Below are positions 29,072 to 37,477 of a stretch of 56,690 nt of DNA, in pieces. The notes beneath the pieces are model-generated. The model was given only the letters and a program-made list of their open reading frames with translations, was not told the DNA's origin and did not search any database. Source of the stretch: Candidatus Methylomirabilis sp. GTDB lineage: Bacteria > Methylomirabilota > Methylomirabilia > Methylomirabilales > Methylomirabilaceae. How positions within the stretch are numbered: the first letter of the stretch is position 1; every line of letters starts with the position of its first letter. The position numbers and the translations under genes were made by a program. Where the stretch lies: contig NSJM01000008.1 of assembly GCA_002634395.1 (NCBI GenBank), positions 1-56,690 of the forward strand. Direction: 5' to 3'.

Positions 29072-29659
29072 TTACGCCATGCGAGACTGATGGGCGTCTC
29101 GGACATTGTACCGGTTCATCGCCGCCTCAAGCCCTTCTTGCAGGAGCACCTCTATCGCATCGGCGGCTCGCTGCACCACTACCTGTATCGCATCGTTCTC
29201 CCGTTCCTCGAAAAACCCAAGCACATGCTTGACCGCATCCTGTGTCTCTCGGGGCCGTCCGATTCCCACCTTGACTCGCACAAAGCCATGGCTACCCACC
29301 GCTTCCAGGATGGAACGAACACCCCTATGACCTCCGTGACCGCCGCCAATCTTGATCCGTAGCTGAGAGAGAGGCAGGTCCAGATCGTCATGGACGACAA
29401 TAATTCGACCAGGTTCGAGGTGTAAGCCCCGTTGCCATCCGGCAACAGCGAATCCACTATCGTTCATGAAGGTCAAGGGCTTGATCAATAGAATCTCCGC
29501 TCCATGCAGAGAGCCTCTCAAACAAAGCGAGCGATATCGGCAACGGCTGAGTTCCGTACCGACCCGACCGGCCAATATGTCCACCACCCGAAATCCCACA
29601 TTATGGCGACTCGCCTCATACTCCGGACCGGGATTGCCCAGACCCACCACCATCCACAA
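29072..29659 (-). CDS. pth: Peptidyl-tRNA hydrolase
   Basis: Releases peptides from peptidyl-tRNA that dropped off the ribosome. 195 aa. The catalytic motif SRHNVGFRVVD has the active His, preceded by GLGNPGPEYE. Further conserved parts are PLTFMNDSG, VVHDDLDLPL and GGHGGHRGVRSI. It lies between rplY and rpsF; the rplY-pth pair downstream of prs is a classic proteobacterial arrangement. Confidence 0.97.
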   Translation of the reverse strand: MWMVVGLGNPGPEYEASRHNVGFRVVDILAGRVGTELSRCRYRSLCLRGSLHGAEILLIKPLTFMNDSGFAVAGWQRGLHLEPGRIIVVHDDLDLPLSQLRIKIGGGHGGHRGVRSILEAVGSHGFVRVKVGIGRPRETQDAVKHVLGFFEERENDAIQVVVQRAADAIEVLLQEGLEAAMNRYNVRDAHQSRMA

Positions 29660-29671
29660 CGAGGCGCTCCG

Positions 29672-30343
29672 TTAGGCGGTCTTACCGCCCTCCTGCTTAC
29701 CCTCTTTCGCCTCCTTCTTGACCACCTCCGGCTCAGCCGGTTTCTCCTCCGTTGCCCCCGCAGCCTCTTCCATCGCCACTCGCTGAATCAGCACCGTCAC
29801 TACGGGCTTGGCGGGATCCTCAAGTACCTTGATGTCCTCCCCTACGGTAAGTTCACGGACGTGAATAGCATGGCCGAGATCAAGGTGACTCACATCCACA
29901 TGGATGTGACTGGGAATCGCCCCTGGCAGGCACTCGACGCTTACTTCGCGTAGATGCTGCTCCAAGAGACCTCCCCTCAGCTTGACACCAATGGCCTCTC
30001 CCGCCAACCTGATCGGGATCTGAACCTTGATTTTTCGCTTCATAGAGATCTCGAGAAAGTCGGCATGCATCGCCCCCCCTCGTACGGGGTCTCGCTGTAA
30101 CTCCTTGAGAATGACAGTCCTTGATGGCTCACCATCCCCCTCCAGGGAGAGGGTAATCAGAACGTTCTCACCCGCCCCGGTCCCCAGGAGCTTCGACATT
30201 TCAAGCGGATTGATTGTCACCGCCATCGGCCCGGACGCACCGCCATATATAACGGCCGGAATCAGCCGCTGCCGCCGAAGCTTCTTCGCGACCCCCTTGC
30301 CAACCTGCGTCCGGATCTGTCCTTTCAATACTGCTTCCGCCAT
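29672..30343 (-). CDS. rplY: 50S ribosomal protein L25, long CTC form
   Basis: Binds 5S rRNA in the large subunit. 223 aa: an N-terminal L25 domain and a C-terminal TL5-type beta domain, as in the general stress protein CTC family, with an Ala/Glu/Lys-rich tail from about residue 195. The ATG at 30343 is used because AAGGAGGG lies just upstream; the frame extends eight codons further without support. It sits between prs and pth. Confidence 0.96.
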   Translation of the reverse strand: MAEAVLKGQIRTQVGKGVAKKLRRQRLIPAVIYGGASGPMAVTINPLEMSKLLGTGAGENVLITLSLEGDGEPSRTVILKELQRDPVRGGAMHADFLEISMKRKIKVQIPIRLAGEAIGVKLRGGLLEQHLREVSVECLPGAIPSHIHVDVSHLDLGHAIHVRELTVGEDIKVLEDPAKPVVTVLIQRVAMEEAAGATEEKPAEPEVVKKEAKEGKQEGGKTA

Positions 30344-30413
30344 GACTCCCTCCTTCTCGCAAGGCATAGGTAGGATTCCTCGTACCTACGCCACCGATCT
30401 ATCCTCTCTACCC

Positions 30414-31352
30414 TCAGACAAAAAGGCTACTCACGGATTCCTCTTTATGGATACGACTGATAGCCTCCCCCAAGAGGGGCGCCACCGAGAGGACAGTCAG
30501 TTTTTTGGGCATTCTACTCTCGGGAATGGGGATGGTATTCGTGACGACCACCTCCTCAAGGACTGATCCATCGATCCGTTCTATCGCCGGGCCAGAGAGA
30601 ACCGGATGTGTACAACTCGCAAAAATCCGTTTCGCTCCCTTTTCAAGGAGTGCCGGAACCGCCTGCGTGAGGGTTCCGGCGGTGTCGATCATGTCATCCA
30701 CGATGATCACGTCCCGACCCTCGACGTCTCCAACGATATGCATCACCTTCGCCTCATTGGGACCCGTCCGACGCTTATCGATAAATGCCAGCGGGCTCCC
30801 CAGGCGCTTGGCAAACGCGCGGGCTCGTTCTACGCCGCCCGCATCCGGAGAGACCACGACCGCATCCCCTAACCTCCGTTCCTCGAAAAACCGGAGCAGG
30901 ACCGGAGCGGCATAGAGATGATCGACGGGGGTCGTGAAGAAACCCTGAATCTGTCCGGCGTGAAGATCCATCGTCAAGACCCGATGCGCCCCCGCCGCCG
31001 TGAGCAGGTCGGCTACCAGTTTTGCGGTAATGGGTACGCGAGGCTGAACCTTTCGATCCTGTCGTCCATAGCCGTAGTAGGGCATGACGGCTGTGATCCG
31101 CCAAGCCGACGCTCGCTTTAAAGCATCGATGATCACCAACAGTTCCATCAGGTTCTCATTGACGGGTCGGCACGTGGGCTGGATCACGAAGACGTCAGCG
31201 CCCCTGACATTCTCGAAAATCTGGACCAGGATCTCATCATCGGCGAAGCGAGTAACCTCGGCATCACCCAGCGGAACGCCGAGGTAGTCCGCGATCTCGT
31301 GCGACAAGGCCGGATTGGCGTTGCCGGAGAAAAGAATGAGCCGATCAGTCAT
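30414..31352 (-). CDS. prs: Ribose-phosphate pyrophosphokinase
   Basis: Makes PRPP from ribose 5-phosphate and ATP, the entry to purine, pyrimidine, His and Trp synthesis. 312 aa. Signature parts are [18 protein letters not shown], the [15 protein letters not shown] region, [21 protein letters not shown] and the PRPP-binding loop [19 protein letters not shown] precedes the ATG. tRNA-Gln lies about 70 bases upstream. The pentose phosphate operon at the right end would supply its substrate. Confidence 0.97.
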   Translation of the reverse strand: MTDRLILFSGNANPALSHEIADYLGVPLGDAEVTRFADDEILVQIFENVRGADVFVIQPTCRPVNENLMELLVIIDALKRASAWRITAVMPYYGYGRQDRKVQPRVPITAKLVADLLTAAGAHRVLTMDLHAGQIQGFFTTPVDHLYAAPVLLRFFEERRLGDAVVVSPDAGGVERARAFAKRLGSPLAFIDKRRTGPNEAKVMHIVGDVEGRDVIIVDDMIDTAGTLTQAVPALLEKGAKRIFASCTHPVLSGPAIERIDGSVLEEVVVTNTIPIPESRMPKKLTVLSVAPLLGEAISRIHKEESVSSLFV

Positions 31353-31423
31353 CAGACGTTCTCCGAATATTGCATAGTTCCTCCTACTCCTCTATGCCGC
31401 AACAGCGACCTACCGCTACCTGC

Positions 31424-31497
31424 TGGCTGGGGGGCGAGGACTCGAACCTCGATGTGCAGATCCAAAGTCTGCCGGATTACCCTTATCCGACCCCCCA
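31424..31497 (-). tRNA. tRNA-Gln (UUG anticodon)
   Basis: 74-base cloverleaf. The acceptor arm TGGGGGG pairs with CCCCCCA, beginning with the U1-A72 pair typical of tRNA-Gln. The D stem is GGAT/ATCC, the anticodon loop CTTTGGA lies between GCAGA and TCTGC, and the T loop reads TTCGAGT. The 3' CCA is encoded. It lies between ispE and prs, where Pseudomonas also has a tRNA-Gln. Confidence 0.97.
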
Positions 31498-31501
31498 ATG
31501 G

Positions 31502-31529
31502 CTGTCAGCTTTCAGCGACCAGCTAACAG
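31502..31529. repeat. 7-base periodic tract, CTGNCAG type, overlapping the ispE stop
   Basis: Four seven-base units on the plus strand: CTGTCAG, CTTTCAG, CGACCAG, CTAACAG. The second unit contains the ispE stop codon (31512-31514, minus strand), so the tract supplies the last codons and the stop of ispE and runs to the edge of tRNA-Gln. Confidence 0.65.
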
Positions 31530-32393
31530 GAAGAGGGGGTTCTTGTCCAGCGTGCGGCAGGCAACGGCAGCAATTCCGCTCTCTACCAAACTCGACGCGA
31601 CCTGCCTAGCCATTTCGGCCTCTCGCATAACGCCAAAGACGGTTGGCCCGCTGCCGCTGACCAAGACCGGTCCGGCGCCCAACAGCAACAACCGCTGTTT
31701 GAGGTTGGCGACCACCGGATAGGCCTCAAGAACCACACCTTCCAACCGGTTGAAACAGTGCGACAGCGCCGCCTCCTCCTGACCGGATGCAATCAAACCA
31801 TGCATTATAACCCCGGTTTTGTCGGTCGTCAATGGCAATCTCAGACGGCGGTAAACCGAGGCCGTGGGGATCTCAATCCCGGGATTGGCAATCACGAGCC
31901 ATCGTGGCGTCAGCGCAGTCAGTTCTTCTACCCGTTCCCCTCGACCCCTTATAAAGGCGGCCTCCCGACAAAAGAAAAGAGGCACATCGGAACCCAGCAC
32001 AGATCCCAGGCCTATCAGTTCCTCGCGAGGCCACCCGAGGTCGTACAACAGGTTCAGTCCCCATAGAGTCGCCGCCGCGTTGCTCGATCCTCCCCCCATC
32101 CCTCCAGCAACAGGAATTTGCTTCTCGATCCGAATACTCACCCCGCCGTGCACGCCACTGTGTCGCAGCAGCAAATCGGCCGCTCGGTAACACAGATTAT
32201 CGGGCCCGAGCGGGACCCTTAGATCTCTGGTCGAGATTGTAATCCCGCTCGTGCGGCGTTCCAAGGTGATGGTGTCGGAGAGCTCGGTCAGGACTACGAT
32301 CGAGCAGATCTCATGGTATCCATCGTCGCGCCGCCCAAGAACCTCTAGAAAGAGATTGACCTTGGAAGGAGAGGTCAGTGTGACCTGCTTCAT
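31512..32393 (-). CDS. ispE: 4-diphosphocytidyl-2-C-methyl-D-erythritol kinase
   Basis: Fourth step of the MEP pathway, a GHMP-family kinase. 293 aa. The N-terminal SPSKVNLFLEVLGRRDDGYHE has the substrate-binding residues; the ATP loop is PVAGGMGGGSSNAAATLWGL; the C-terminal motif is VSGSGPTVFGV. With ispD and ispF in the same superoperon, three of seven MEP enzymes are here. The last codons lie in a 7-base periodic tract. It follows the LolB-like gene by four bases. Confidence 0.96.
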   Translation of the reverse strand: MKQVTLTSPSKVNLFLEVLGRRDDGYHEICSIVVLTELSDTITLERRTSGITISTRDLRVPLGPDNLCYRAADLLLRHSGVHGGVSIRIEKQIPVAGGMGGGSSNAAATLWGLNLLYDLGWPREELIGLGSVLGSDVPLFFCREAAFIRGRGERVEELTALTPRWLVIANPGIEIPTASVYRRLRLPLTTDKTGVIMHGLIASGQEEAALSHCFNRLEGVVLEAYPVVANLKQRLLLLGAGPVLVSGSGPTVFGVMREAEMARQVASSLVESGIAAVACRTLDKNPLFLLAGR

Positions 32394-32397
32394 AATC

Positions 32398-33222
32398 TTA
32401 AGGAAACCTGAGCAATGGAGCCAACCCTGCGTCCAGATTCACTACTCGCGCCCCTTGGGCCGGCTGCGGGATACGAAATAGCTCACGAGGCAGATCGGGA
32501 TTCACATTGTAGGATCGGTATGACACCTCAACCGTCAACTGCTTGAAGGGCTCCTCCAGAAAGAGCATACGCAACCCGTGGCCGGCAGGAGAGTATCGAA
32601 ACCTCAAGCGAAGTGATGTGCCGTCGTATAACTCTCCCCTCAGCAGGCTCAGGTCGTCATCGGATAGCCAGAGACGCTGCGTAAAAGGCGACTCCTGCCC
32701 TCGCAGCAGGTAAGCATGATCGTCATCCGGGCCATACAGTTCTGTCTTCTCCATCCGAACCGAGAGGGGCGGTAACCCAAGAAGGAGCCGCACCAGATGT
32801 GCCGGCGCCACGCGCAGTCCCGTAATCGCAGCCACATTGTCAGGTGTCGCACTCCCCTCTATAAATATATTCTCCAGTAGCGCATGTGCGATCAGCCGGC
32901 GCCCGTCGCTCGCGACAACCAATGACGTAAACCCACCCCAGCCGATACTCTCCAACCGGATGAGGTCTGGTCGTTCGATAGCAACTACCTCTTGGCGGTA
33001 CTCTTGCGTCTCCCGACGCCGCACTGTAAGGTCAAGCACCGCTTGCAGGCTTGTTACCGCAGCCTCACGCTCCTGCAAGGACCGGAGAATCTCCTGTGTA
33101 ACAGGCCACGAAGAACGTGGGGAGTCCTTTTCTTCTGGAATAAAATCAAGGCCATAGGCACATCCACTCAGCACCATTCCTGTTATAAGCCCCAAGAGAC
33201 GAAGGGATTGGCGACCGGTCAT
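32398..33222 (-). CDS. Lipoprotein, LolB-like candidate
   Basis: 274 aa with a lipoprotein signal: hydrophobic residues 7-20 and a lipobox VLSGC with the acylated Cys at 21. The rest looks like a beta-rich LolA/LolB-type fold (repeated short strands such as GGFTSLVVASDGRRLIAHALLEN, in part), with no catalytic motif. It overlaps the TPR gene by four bases (ATGA) and is followed by ispE, prs, rplY and pth, exactly where proteobacteria keep lolB. It may therefore insert lipoproteins into the outer membrane. The sequence similarity I can see is weak; DUF4292 is an alternative family name. Confidence 0.6.
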   Translation of the reverse strand: MTGRQSLRLLGLITGMVLSGCAYGLDFIPEEKDSPRSSWPVTQEILRSLQEREAAVTSLQAVLDLTVRRRETQEYRQEVVAIERPDLIRLESIGWGGFTSLVVASDGRRLIAHALLENIFIEGSATPDNVAAITGLRVAPAHLVRLLLGLPPLSVRMEKTELYGPDDDHAYLLRGQESPFTQRLWLSDDDLSLLRGELYDGTSLRLRFRYSPAGHGLRMLFLEEPFKQLTVEVSYRSYNVNPDLPRELFRIPQPAQGARVVNLDAGLAPLLRFP

Positions 33223-34997
33223 CCACCCTCCCGAGAGAGCATGTCTCGGGCCTTTCTAAGTTTGTGCTGAATTGCCTCGTTGGTGCTGTCAATAGCAAGA
33301 GATCGTTCCCACTCCCTGATCGCCTCATGGACCATCTGCTTCCTGAAGTAGACGTCCCCGAGGTGTTCAAAGATAGTAGAATCCCCCTTCTTGGAGAGTT
33401 CGACGGCCCGCTTCAGCTCCGCCAGGGCTTCGTCCACCATTCCCTTCTTATAGTAGGCCCAGCCCAGACTATCGACAAAAGCCCCATTATCAGGCTGAAG
33501 CTCTAACGCCTTCTTGACGAGGGCAATCGACTCATCAAGTTTGATCCCCTCATCGGCGAACATGTAGCCAAGATAGTTGTACGCATCGGCATTCTTCGGA
33601 TCGACGATCAAGAGCTTGCGGAAGATCGTTTCAGCCTTATCAATTTGACGACTCCGTTCAAAGGCCGAACCGAGCTGATAGAGGTAAGCGGCATTACTCG
33701 GTTCCAGGCCAAGCGCGCGCTCAAGTTCTGTGATGGCCCGAGCATAGCTTTTTTGCTGGACATAGATCAGACCGAGCAGGTACGGAATGTCACTCTCGTT
33801 CGGTCTGAGAGCTCCCGCCGTAGAGAGCAGATCGCCGGCCTCGGCGTACCGTTCCTTCTGACTGAGGATATACCCGCGATGGAACAACGCATCGGGATAG
33901 CGCGGGCTGTCCTTGGGAATTTGCGTCAATTCGTCGAGAGCCTCATCGAGGCCCTTATCATCCTCAAGGGCCAGCCCCAGATAGTACCGGACATCATGGT
34001 TATTCGGTTCCTGCTGGAGGATGTCCCGAAAGGCTCTAACAGCCTCAGCATATGCTTTCTTTTCATAATAAATAAATCCGACCCGCAGCTTGAATACGCG
34101 GTTATTCGGCTCCTGATCGAGCAGTCGTCGATACTCGGCAAGGGCGGCGTCCAGGTCCTTCTGCTTCAGGAAAAGCTGAGCTAAACGCTCTCGAAGCTCG
34201 ACATGCCTGGGATCGTTATCGAGCGCACGCTGGTAAATCTCTCTGGCCTCGTCTAATCTCCCCTGCGCTTCAAGACTCATCCCGAGCGCCGCTAACGCGG
34301 GATCGAACTCTGCGTTACGCTCCAGAAGCTCCTGGAAGACCTGACCGGCCTGCTCCGGCTGTCCCTCTTCCAAATAGAGACGACCCAGGTTATAGCGGGC
34401 AACCAGCGAACCCGGATCAACGTCCAATGCTCTTCGATATACCGTAATCGCCTCCTGCGTTCGCTTGGCCTCCGTATGGATAGCGGCGAGTTGCAAGTAC
34501 GTCTCGGTCCGGTCGGGGTTCAGGTCAATCGCCTGACCGAGATGATGTTCCGCGGCCGAAAGGTTATGCAGGCTCTGATAGACGGCAGCTAGGAGCAGGT
34601 GGGCTTGAAGGTTCTTTGAATCAAGGATAAGTGCATGCTCTCCTGTATTGATCGCACCTCGAAAGTCGCCCCGCTTCATGTGCAGATAGGCCAGATGATT
34701 GTGCATGATGACAGAGCGGGGGTCGACGCGCAGCGCCCCTTTCTGCCATGCAATTGCTGCCTGATAGTCCCCTGTTTGCTCTGCCAGCAGGCTCCTCATG
34801 AATTGGTAGTAGGCCTCAGCCCGTCCTTCCCGCCCGGTCCATTCGGCCGCAGAAGCGACGGCAGCCGGTGGCACTTGAGGCCTGATCGCAGGCTCGGGCG
34901 CAGCCGTCTGCGCGGCCGCATACCCTTGCCCGAACACGGCCAGCCCCAACAATCCACAGAGACATTGTCGGGCTCGCTCTAACTTGGCTCTACCCAT
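33219..34997 (-). CDS. Exported protein with many TPR repeats
   Basis: 592 aa. A signal peptide covers about residues 1-29 (hydrophobic LCGLLGLAVFG, then Ala-rich). A long array of about fifteen 34-residue TPR units follows, from about residue 55 to the end, for example TETYLQLAAIHTEAKRTQEA and NADAYNYLGYMFADEGIKLD. No enzyme domain is present, so it is likely a periplasmic scaffold. The same TPR gene upstream of lolB and ispE occurs in Pseudomonas, which argues for a shared role with lipoprotein traffic, though that role is unknown. Confidence 0.85.
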   Translation of the reverse strand: MGRAKLERARQCLCGLLGLAVFGQGYAAAQTAAPEPAIRPQVPPAAVASAAEWTGREGRAEAYYQFMRSLLAEQTGDYQAAIAWQKGALRVDPRSVIMHNHLAYLHMKRGDFRGAINTGEHALILDSKNLQAHLLLAAVYQSLHNLSAAEHHLGQAIDLNPDRTETYLQLAAIHTEAKRTQEAITVYRRALDVDPGSLVARYNLGRLYLEEGQPEQAGQVFQELLERNAEFDPALAALGMSLEAQGRLDEAREIYQRALDNDPRHVELRERLAQLFLKQKDLDAALAEYRRLLDQEPNNRVFKLRVGFIYYEKKAYAEAVRAFRDILQQEPNNHDVRYYLGLALEDDKGLDEALDELTQIPKDSPRYPDALFHRGYILSQKERYAEAGDLLSTAGALRPNESDIPYLLGLIYVQQKSYARAITELERALGLEPSNAAYLYQLGSAFERSRQIDKAETIFRKLLIVDPKNADAYNYLGYMFADEGIKLDESIALVKKALELQPDNGAFVDSLGWAYYKKGMVDEALAELKRAVELSKKGDSTIFEHLGDVYFRKQMVHEAIREWERSLAIDSTNEAIQHKLRKARDMLSREGG

Positions 34998-35028
34998 CCA
35001 AATCCTCGCACACTCTTACAGTGGTCGA

Positions 35029-35697
35029 TCACTCCGACCGCCCTATCGTGTCCGATCTGAGCCTAGCAGGTCCAGGGGTCGGAGTCAACGCCGAACACCG
35101 CGAGTGAGGTCCTGTTTGCGCGTAGTCACCGATGACGGCCAACAACGCTTCCCGGCCTTCCTCGGACTTCGCGGAAAACGGGATGATCGCATGAGGGTCA
35201 CTCAGGTCCAGGGCATGGGCGACATCGCGAATCTGCGCGTGACGGGCCGTCCGCCGAAGTTTATCGATCTTGGTGAGAACGGGAACCCAATCGAGAGAGA
35301 GATTCTCCAGTAACTGCTTCATCTGCAGGTCCTTCTCCGTGACCCCCTGTCGTGCATCAAGGAGCACGATAACAGCTCGAAGGTCGCGTCCCGCAGCAAG
35401 ATACCCCTCGATCAGCGGCCCCCACGTCCGCCGAATCGACTCAGGCACCTTGGCATAGCCGTAGCCTGGAAGATCTACCAGATGGAAATCCTGGTTCACC
35501 AGAAAAAAATTGAGAAGCTGTGTTCGGCCCGGTATACCGCTGACGCGAGCAAGCCCCCTGCGGCGCAACAGGCTATTGATCAACGAGGACTTGCCGACAT
35601 TGGAGCGGCCCACAACGGCGATCTCCGGTCGCTGCTCGCGCGGGAGCTGTGTGAGCGACGAAACACTCGTCACGAACTCAGCAGAGAGAATTTTCAT
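35029..35697 (-). CDS. engB: Ribosome biogenesis GTPase EngB/YsxC
   Basis: GTPase needed for late large-subunit assembly. 222 aa from the ATG at 35697; the frame extends upstream but without a start signal and past the promoter. P-loop GRSNVGKSS at 30-38, G3 motif DLPGYG at 75-80, G4 motif TKID at 142-145, and SAKSEEG near the C terminus. It is the first gene of the minus-strand run. An extended -10 box ends six bases before the ATG, so the mRNA may have no leader. The C-terminal tail after about residue 200 is unusually long and Pro/Arg-rich. Confidence 0.94.
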   Translation of the reverse strand: MKILSAEFVTSVSSLTQLPREQRPEIAVVGRSNVGKSSLINSLLRRRGLARVSGIPGRTQLLNFFLVNQDFHLVDLPGYGYAKVPESIRRTWGPLIEGYLAAGRDLRAVIVLLDARQGVTEKDLQMKQLLENLSLDWVPVLTKIDKLRRTARHAQIRDVAHALDLSDPHAIIPFSAKSEEGREALLAVIGDYAQTGPHSRCSALTPTPGPARLRSDTIGRSE

Positions 35698-35703
35698 GGC
35701 ATT

Positions 35704-35712
35704 AGTATAGCA
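35704..35712 (-). promoter_or_regulatory. Extended -10 promoter of engB, predicted leaderless
   Basis: The minus strand reads TGCTATACT, an extended -10 box (TGN plus TATACT). It ends six bases before the engB ATG, which puts the usual start site on the A of the ATG itself. No good -35 box is visible, as expected for an extended -10 promoter, and there is no Shine-Dalgarno sequence. Confidence 0.55.
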
Positions 35713-35837
35713 TAACTTGCTCAGCGCTGTGAGGATGCGCCTTTCTCCTTGACCTGCCTGTACCGGCGTGATAGTCATCGAGCGAGATTGCTTCGGCTGT
35801 GCCCCGCAATGACACTCTAAAGAACAGTGGAGGGATG

Positions 35838-36920
35838 ATGGCCAAGATCGCGGTGTTGCCGGGAGATGGGGTTGGGCCGGAGGTGGTCCGGGAGGCGGTC
35901 AAGGTCCTCACAACCGCTGGAGCCCGTTTCGGTATTGCCCTGGAGTTTGAGGAGGGGATCGTCGGTGGGGCCGCTATCGACCGGGCAGGAACGCCGCTTC
36001 CGCCGGAGACCTTGAGCCTCTGTCGTGCCTCCGATGCGATCCTGTTCGGCGCGGTCGGCGGCCCCATGTGGGACGGCCTGCCGGTGAATCGCCGGCCGGA
36101 GCGGGGTGTGCTCCTCCTCCGCAAGGAGCTAGGGCTGTATGCGAACCTCCGGCCGATAAGGCTGTTCGCCTCCCTCGTTGATGCCTCGCCGTTGAAACGC
36201 GAAATCATCGAGGGAGTCGATTTGATGATGCTGCGCGAGTTAACCGGCGGCCTCTACTTCGGCGAGCCGAAGGGGATCATTCCCGCCCCCGACGGCAAAG
36301 GGGAACAAGGCGTCGATACCCTCATCTACACCACCCATGAGATCGAGCGGATCGCCAGGGTCGGATTCCAGATCGCCACGCAGCGTCGGAAGCGACTCAC
36401 CTCCGTCGATAAAGTCAATGTGCTGGCCAGCTCCGAGCTCTGGCGGCGCGTCGTCACCGAGACGGCCACGGAGTTTCCGGACATCGAACTGGACCACATG
36501 CTGGTAGATAACTGCTCGATGCAACTCATCCGCGATCCTCGACGCTTCGACGTCGTGCTGACCGAGAACACCTTCGGCGACATCCTGAGCGACGAGGCCG
36601 CCATGCTTGCCGGCTCCATCGGGATGCTGCCCTCGGCAAGTTTGGGAGACGGGCCCGGCCTGTACGAGCCGATCCATGGCTCCGCCCCAGACATCGCCGG
36701 GCAGGACACCGTCAACCCCCTCGCCACCATCCTGTCCGCCGCAATGCTCCTCCGCCATTCGCTGCACCAGGAAGCGGCGGCCGCCGCGATCGAGGCTGCA
36801 GTCAGCCGGGTGCTCGAAGCAGGGTACCGAACGCCCGATATTCGACAACCCGGCCGCACGGTGCTCGTCGGTACGGCACAAATGGGTGACCTTGTGATCG
36901 AGAGTATTAGAAAAGGCTAG
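35838..36920 (+). CDS. leuB: 3-isopropylmalate dehydrogenase
   Basis: Third step of leucine synthesis, NAD-dependent oxidation and decarboxylation of 3-isopropylmalate. 360 aa from the ATG at 35838, preceded by GGAGG; an ATG one codon earlier and one at 35799 are less well placed. It begins MAKIAVLPGDGVGPEV; substrate residues lie in LRKELGLYANLRPI, and the metal and NAD region is NTFGDILSDEAAMLAGSIGMLP (in part). It stands alone on the plus strand between two minus-strand blocks; leuA, leuC and leuD are not in the window. Confidence 0.96.
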   Translation: MAKIAVLPGDGVGPEVVREAVKVLTTAGARFGIALEFEEGIVGGAAIDRAGTPLPPETLSLCRASDAILFGAVGGPMWDGLPVNRRPERGVLLLRKELGLYANLRPIRLFASLVDASPLKREIIEGVDLMMLRELTGGLYFGEPKGIIPAPDGKGEQGVDTLIYTTHEIERIARVGFQIATQRRKRLTSVDKVNVLASSELWRRVVTETATEFPDIELDHMLVDNCSMQLIRDPRRFDVVLTENTFGDILSDEAAMLAGSIGMLPSASLGDGPGLYEPIHGSAPDIAGQDTVNPLATILSAAMLLRHSLHQEAAAAAIEAAVSRVLEAGYRTPDIRQPGRTVLVGTAQMGDLVIESIRKG

Positions 36921-37005
36921 GCGCACCAGGAATGGATGTTGGTCCGATTACCGTATAAGAAGGAGGTGCGAAGGTGCGACAGAACAGGCGCTGCGTCGCT
37001 ATCCG

Positions 37006-37473
37006 TCAAAACGATGACGATCGGATACGACGTCGAATCAGATACCAGACGATAAAAACATTAACTGCGAGCGCAACCCCGTAAGTAAAGCGAAGCGACC
37101 AGACAACTTTGTACAGCTCAACGGGAATGAAGAGCCCCGTCGCGCCGATCGTCAGCCAGTCGGCCCATATCCGTCCCAGGTGAAGTCCCCAGGCCATGGT
37201 CAGCAGAAGGGCTGAATACAGAACAGTCACCAACCCTATCGTCACGATCTGTTTCGGAGAGATTCCGGTAAGCCATCCAAGTAGCTGCGCGAGATAATGG
37301 TTCTCCGGATCGATACCCAGCGAATCGGCCGCTCCCTCTGCCAAGTCGGAGATATCTTTATCGATCAGGGCAAAGACACCCAGACCGAACAGTAGAAAGA
37401 GGACCCCACCCAGGGCCTTGAGGGCAATGATAAACCGCAGGCCCCTATCTTTTGAGACGATCGGATCCCGCAT
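37006..37473 (-). CDS. DUF2127-like small membrane protein
   Basis: 155 aa from the ATG at 37473, with GGAGG eight bases upstream and only four bases after the glcF stop. Three or four membrane segments: about residues 12-32 (IIALKALGGVLFLLFGLGVF), 75-95, 100-120 and 128-148, ending in the basic IRRRIRSSS. A non-membrane acidic loop lies between the first two. The pattern fits DUF2127, whose function is not known to me. Being the last gene of the glc operon is suggestive but not proof of a role in glycolate use. Confidence 0.7.
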   Translation of the reverse strand: MRDPIVSKDRGLRFIIALKALGGVLFLLFGLGVFALIDKDISDLAEGAADSLGIDPENHYLAQLLGWLTGISPKQIVTIGLVTVLYSALLLTMAWGLHLGRIWADWLTIGATGLFIPVELYKVVWSLRFTYGVALAVNVFIVWYLIRRRIRSSSF

Positions 37474-37477
37474 GGCG

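Noticed and set aside
36921-37005. Bidirectional terminator between leuB and the convergent DUF2127-like gene
   Set aside because: The 85 bases show no stable hairpin with a T-run on either strand.
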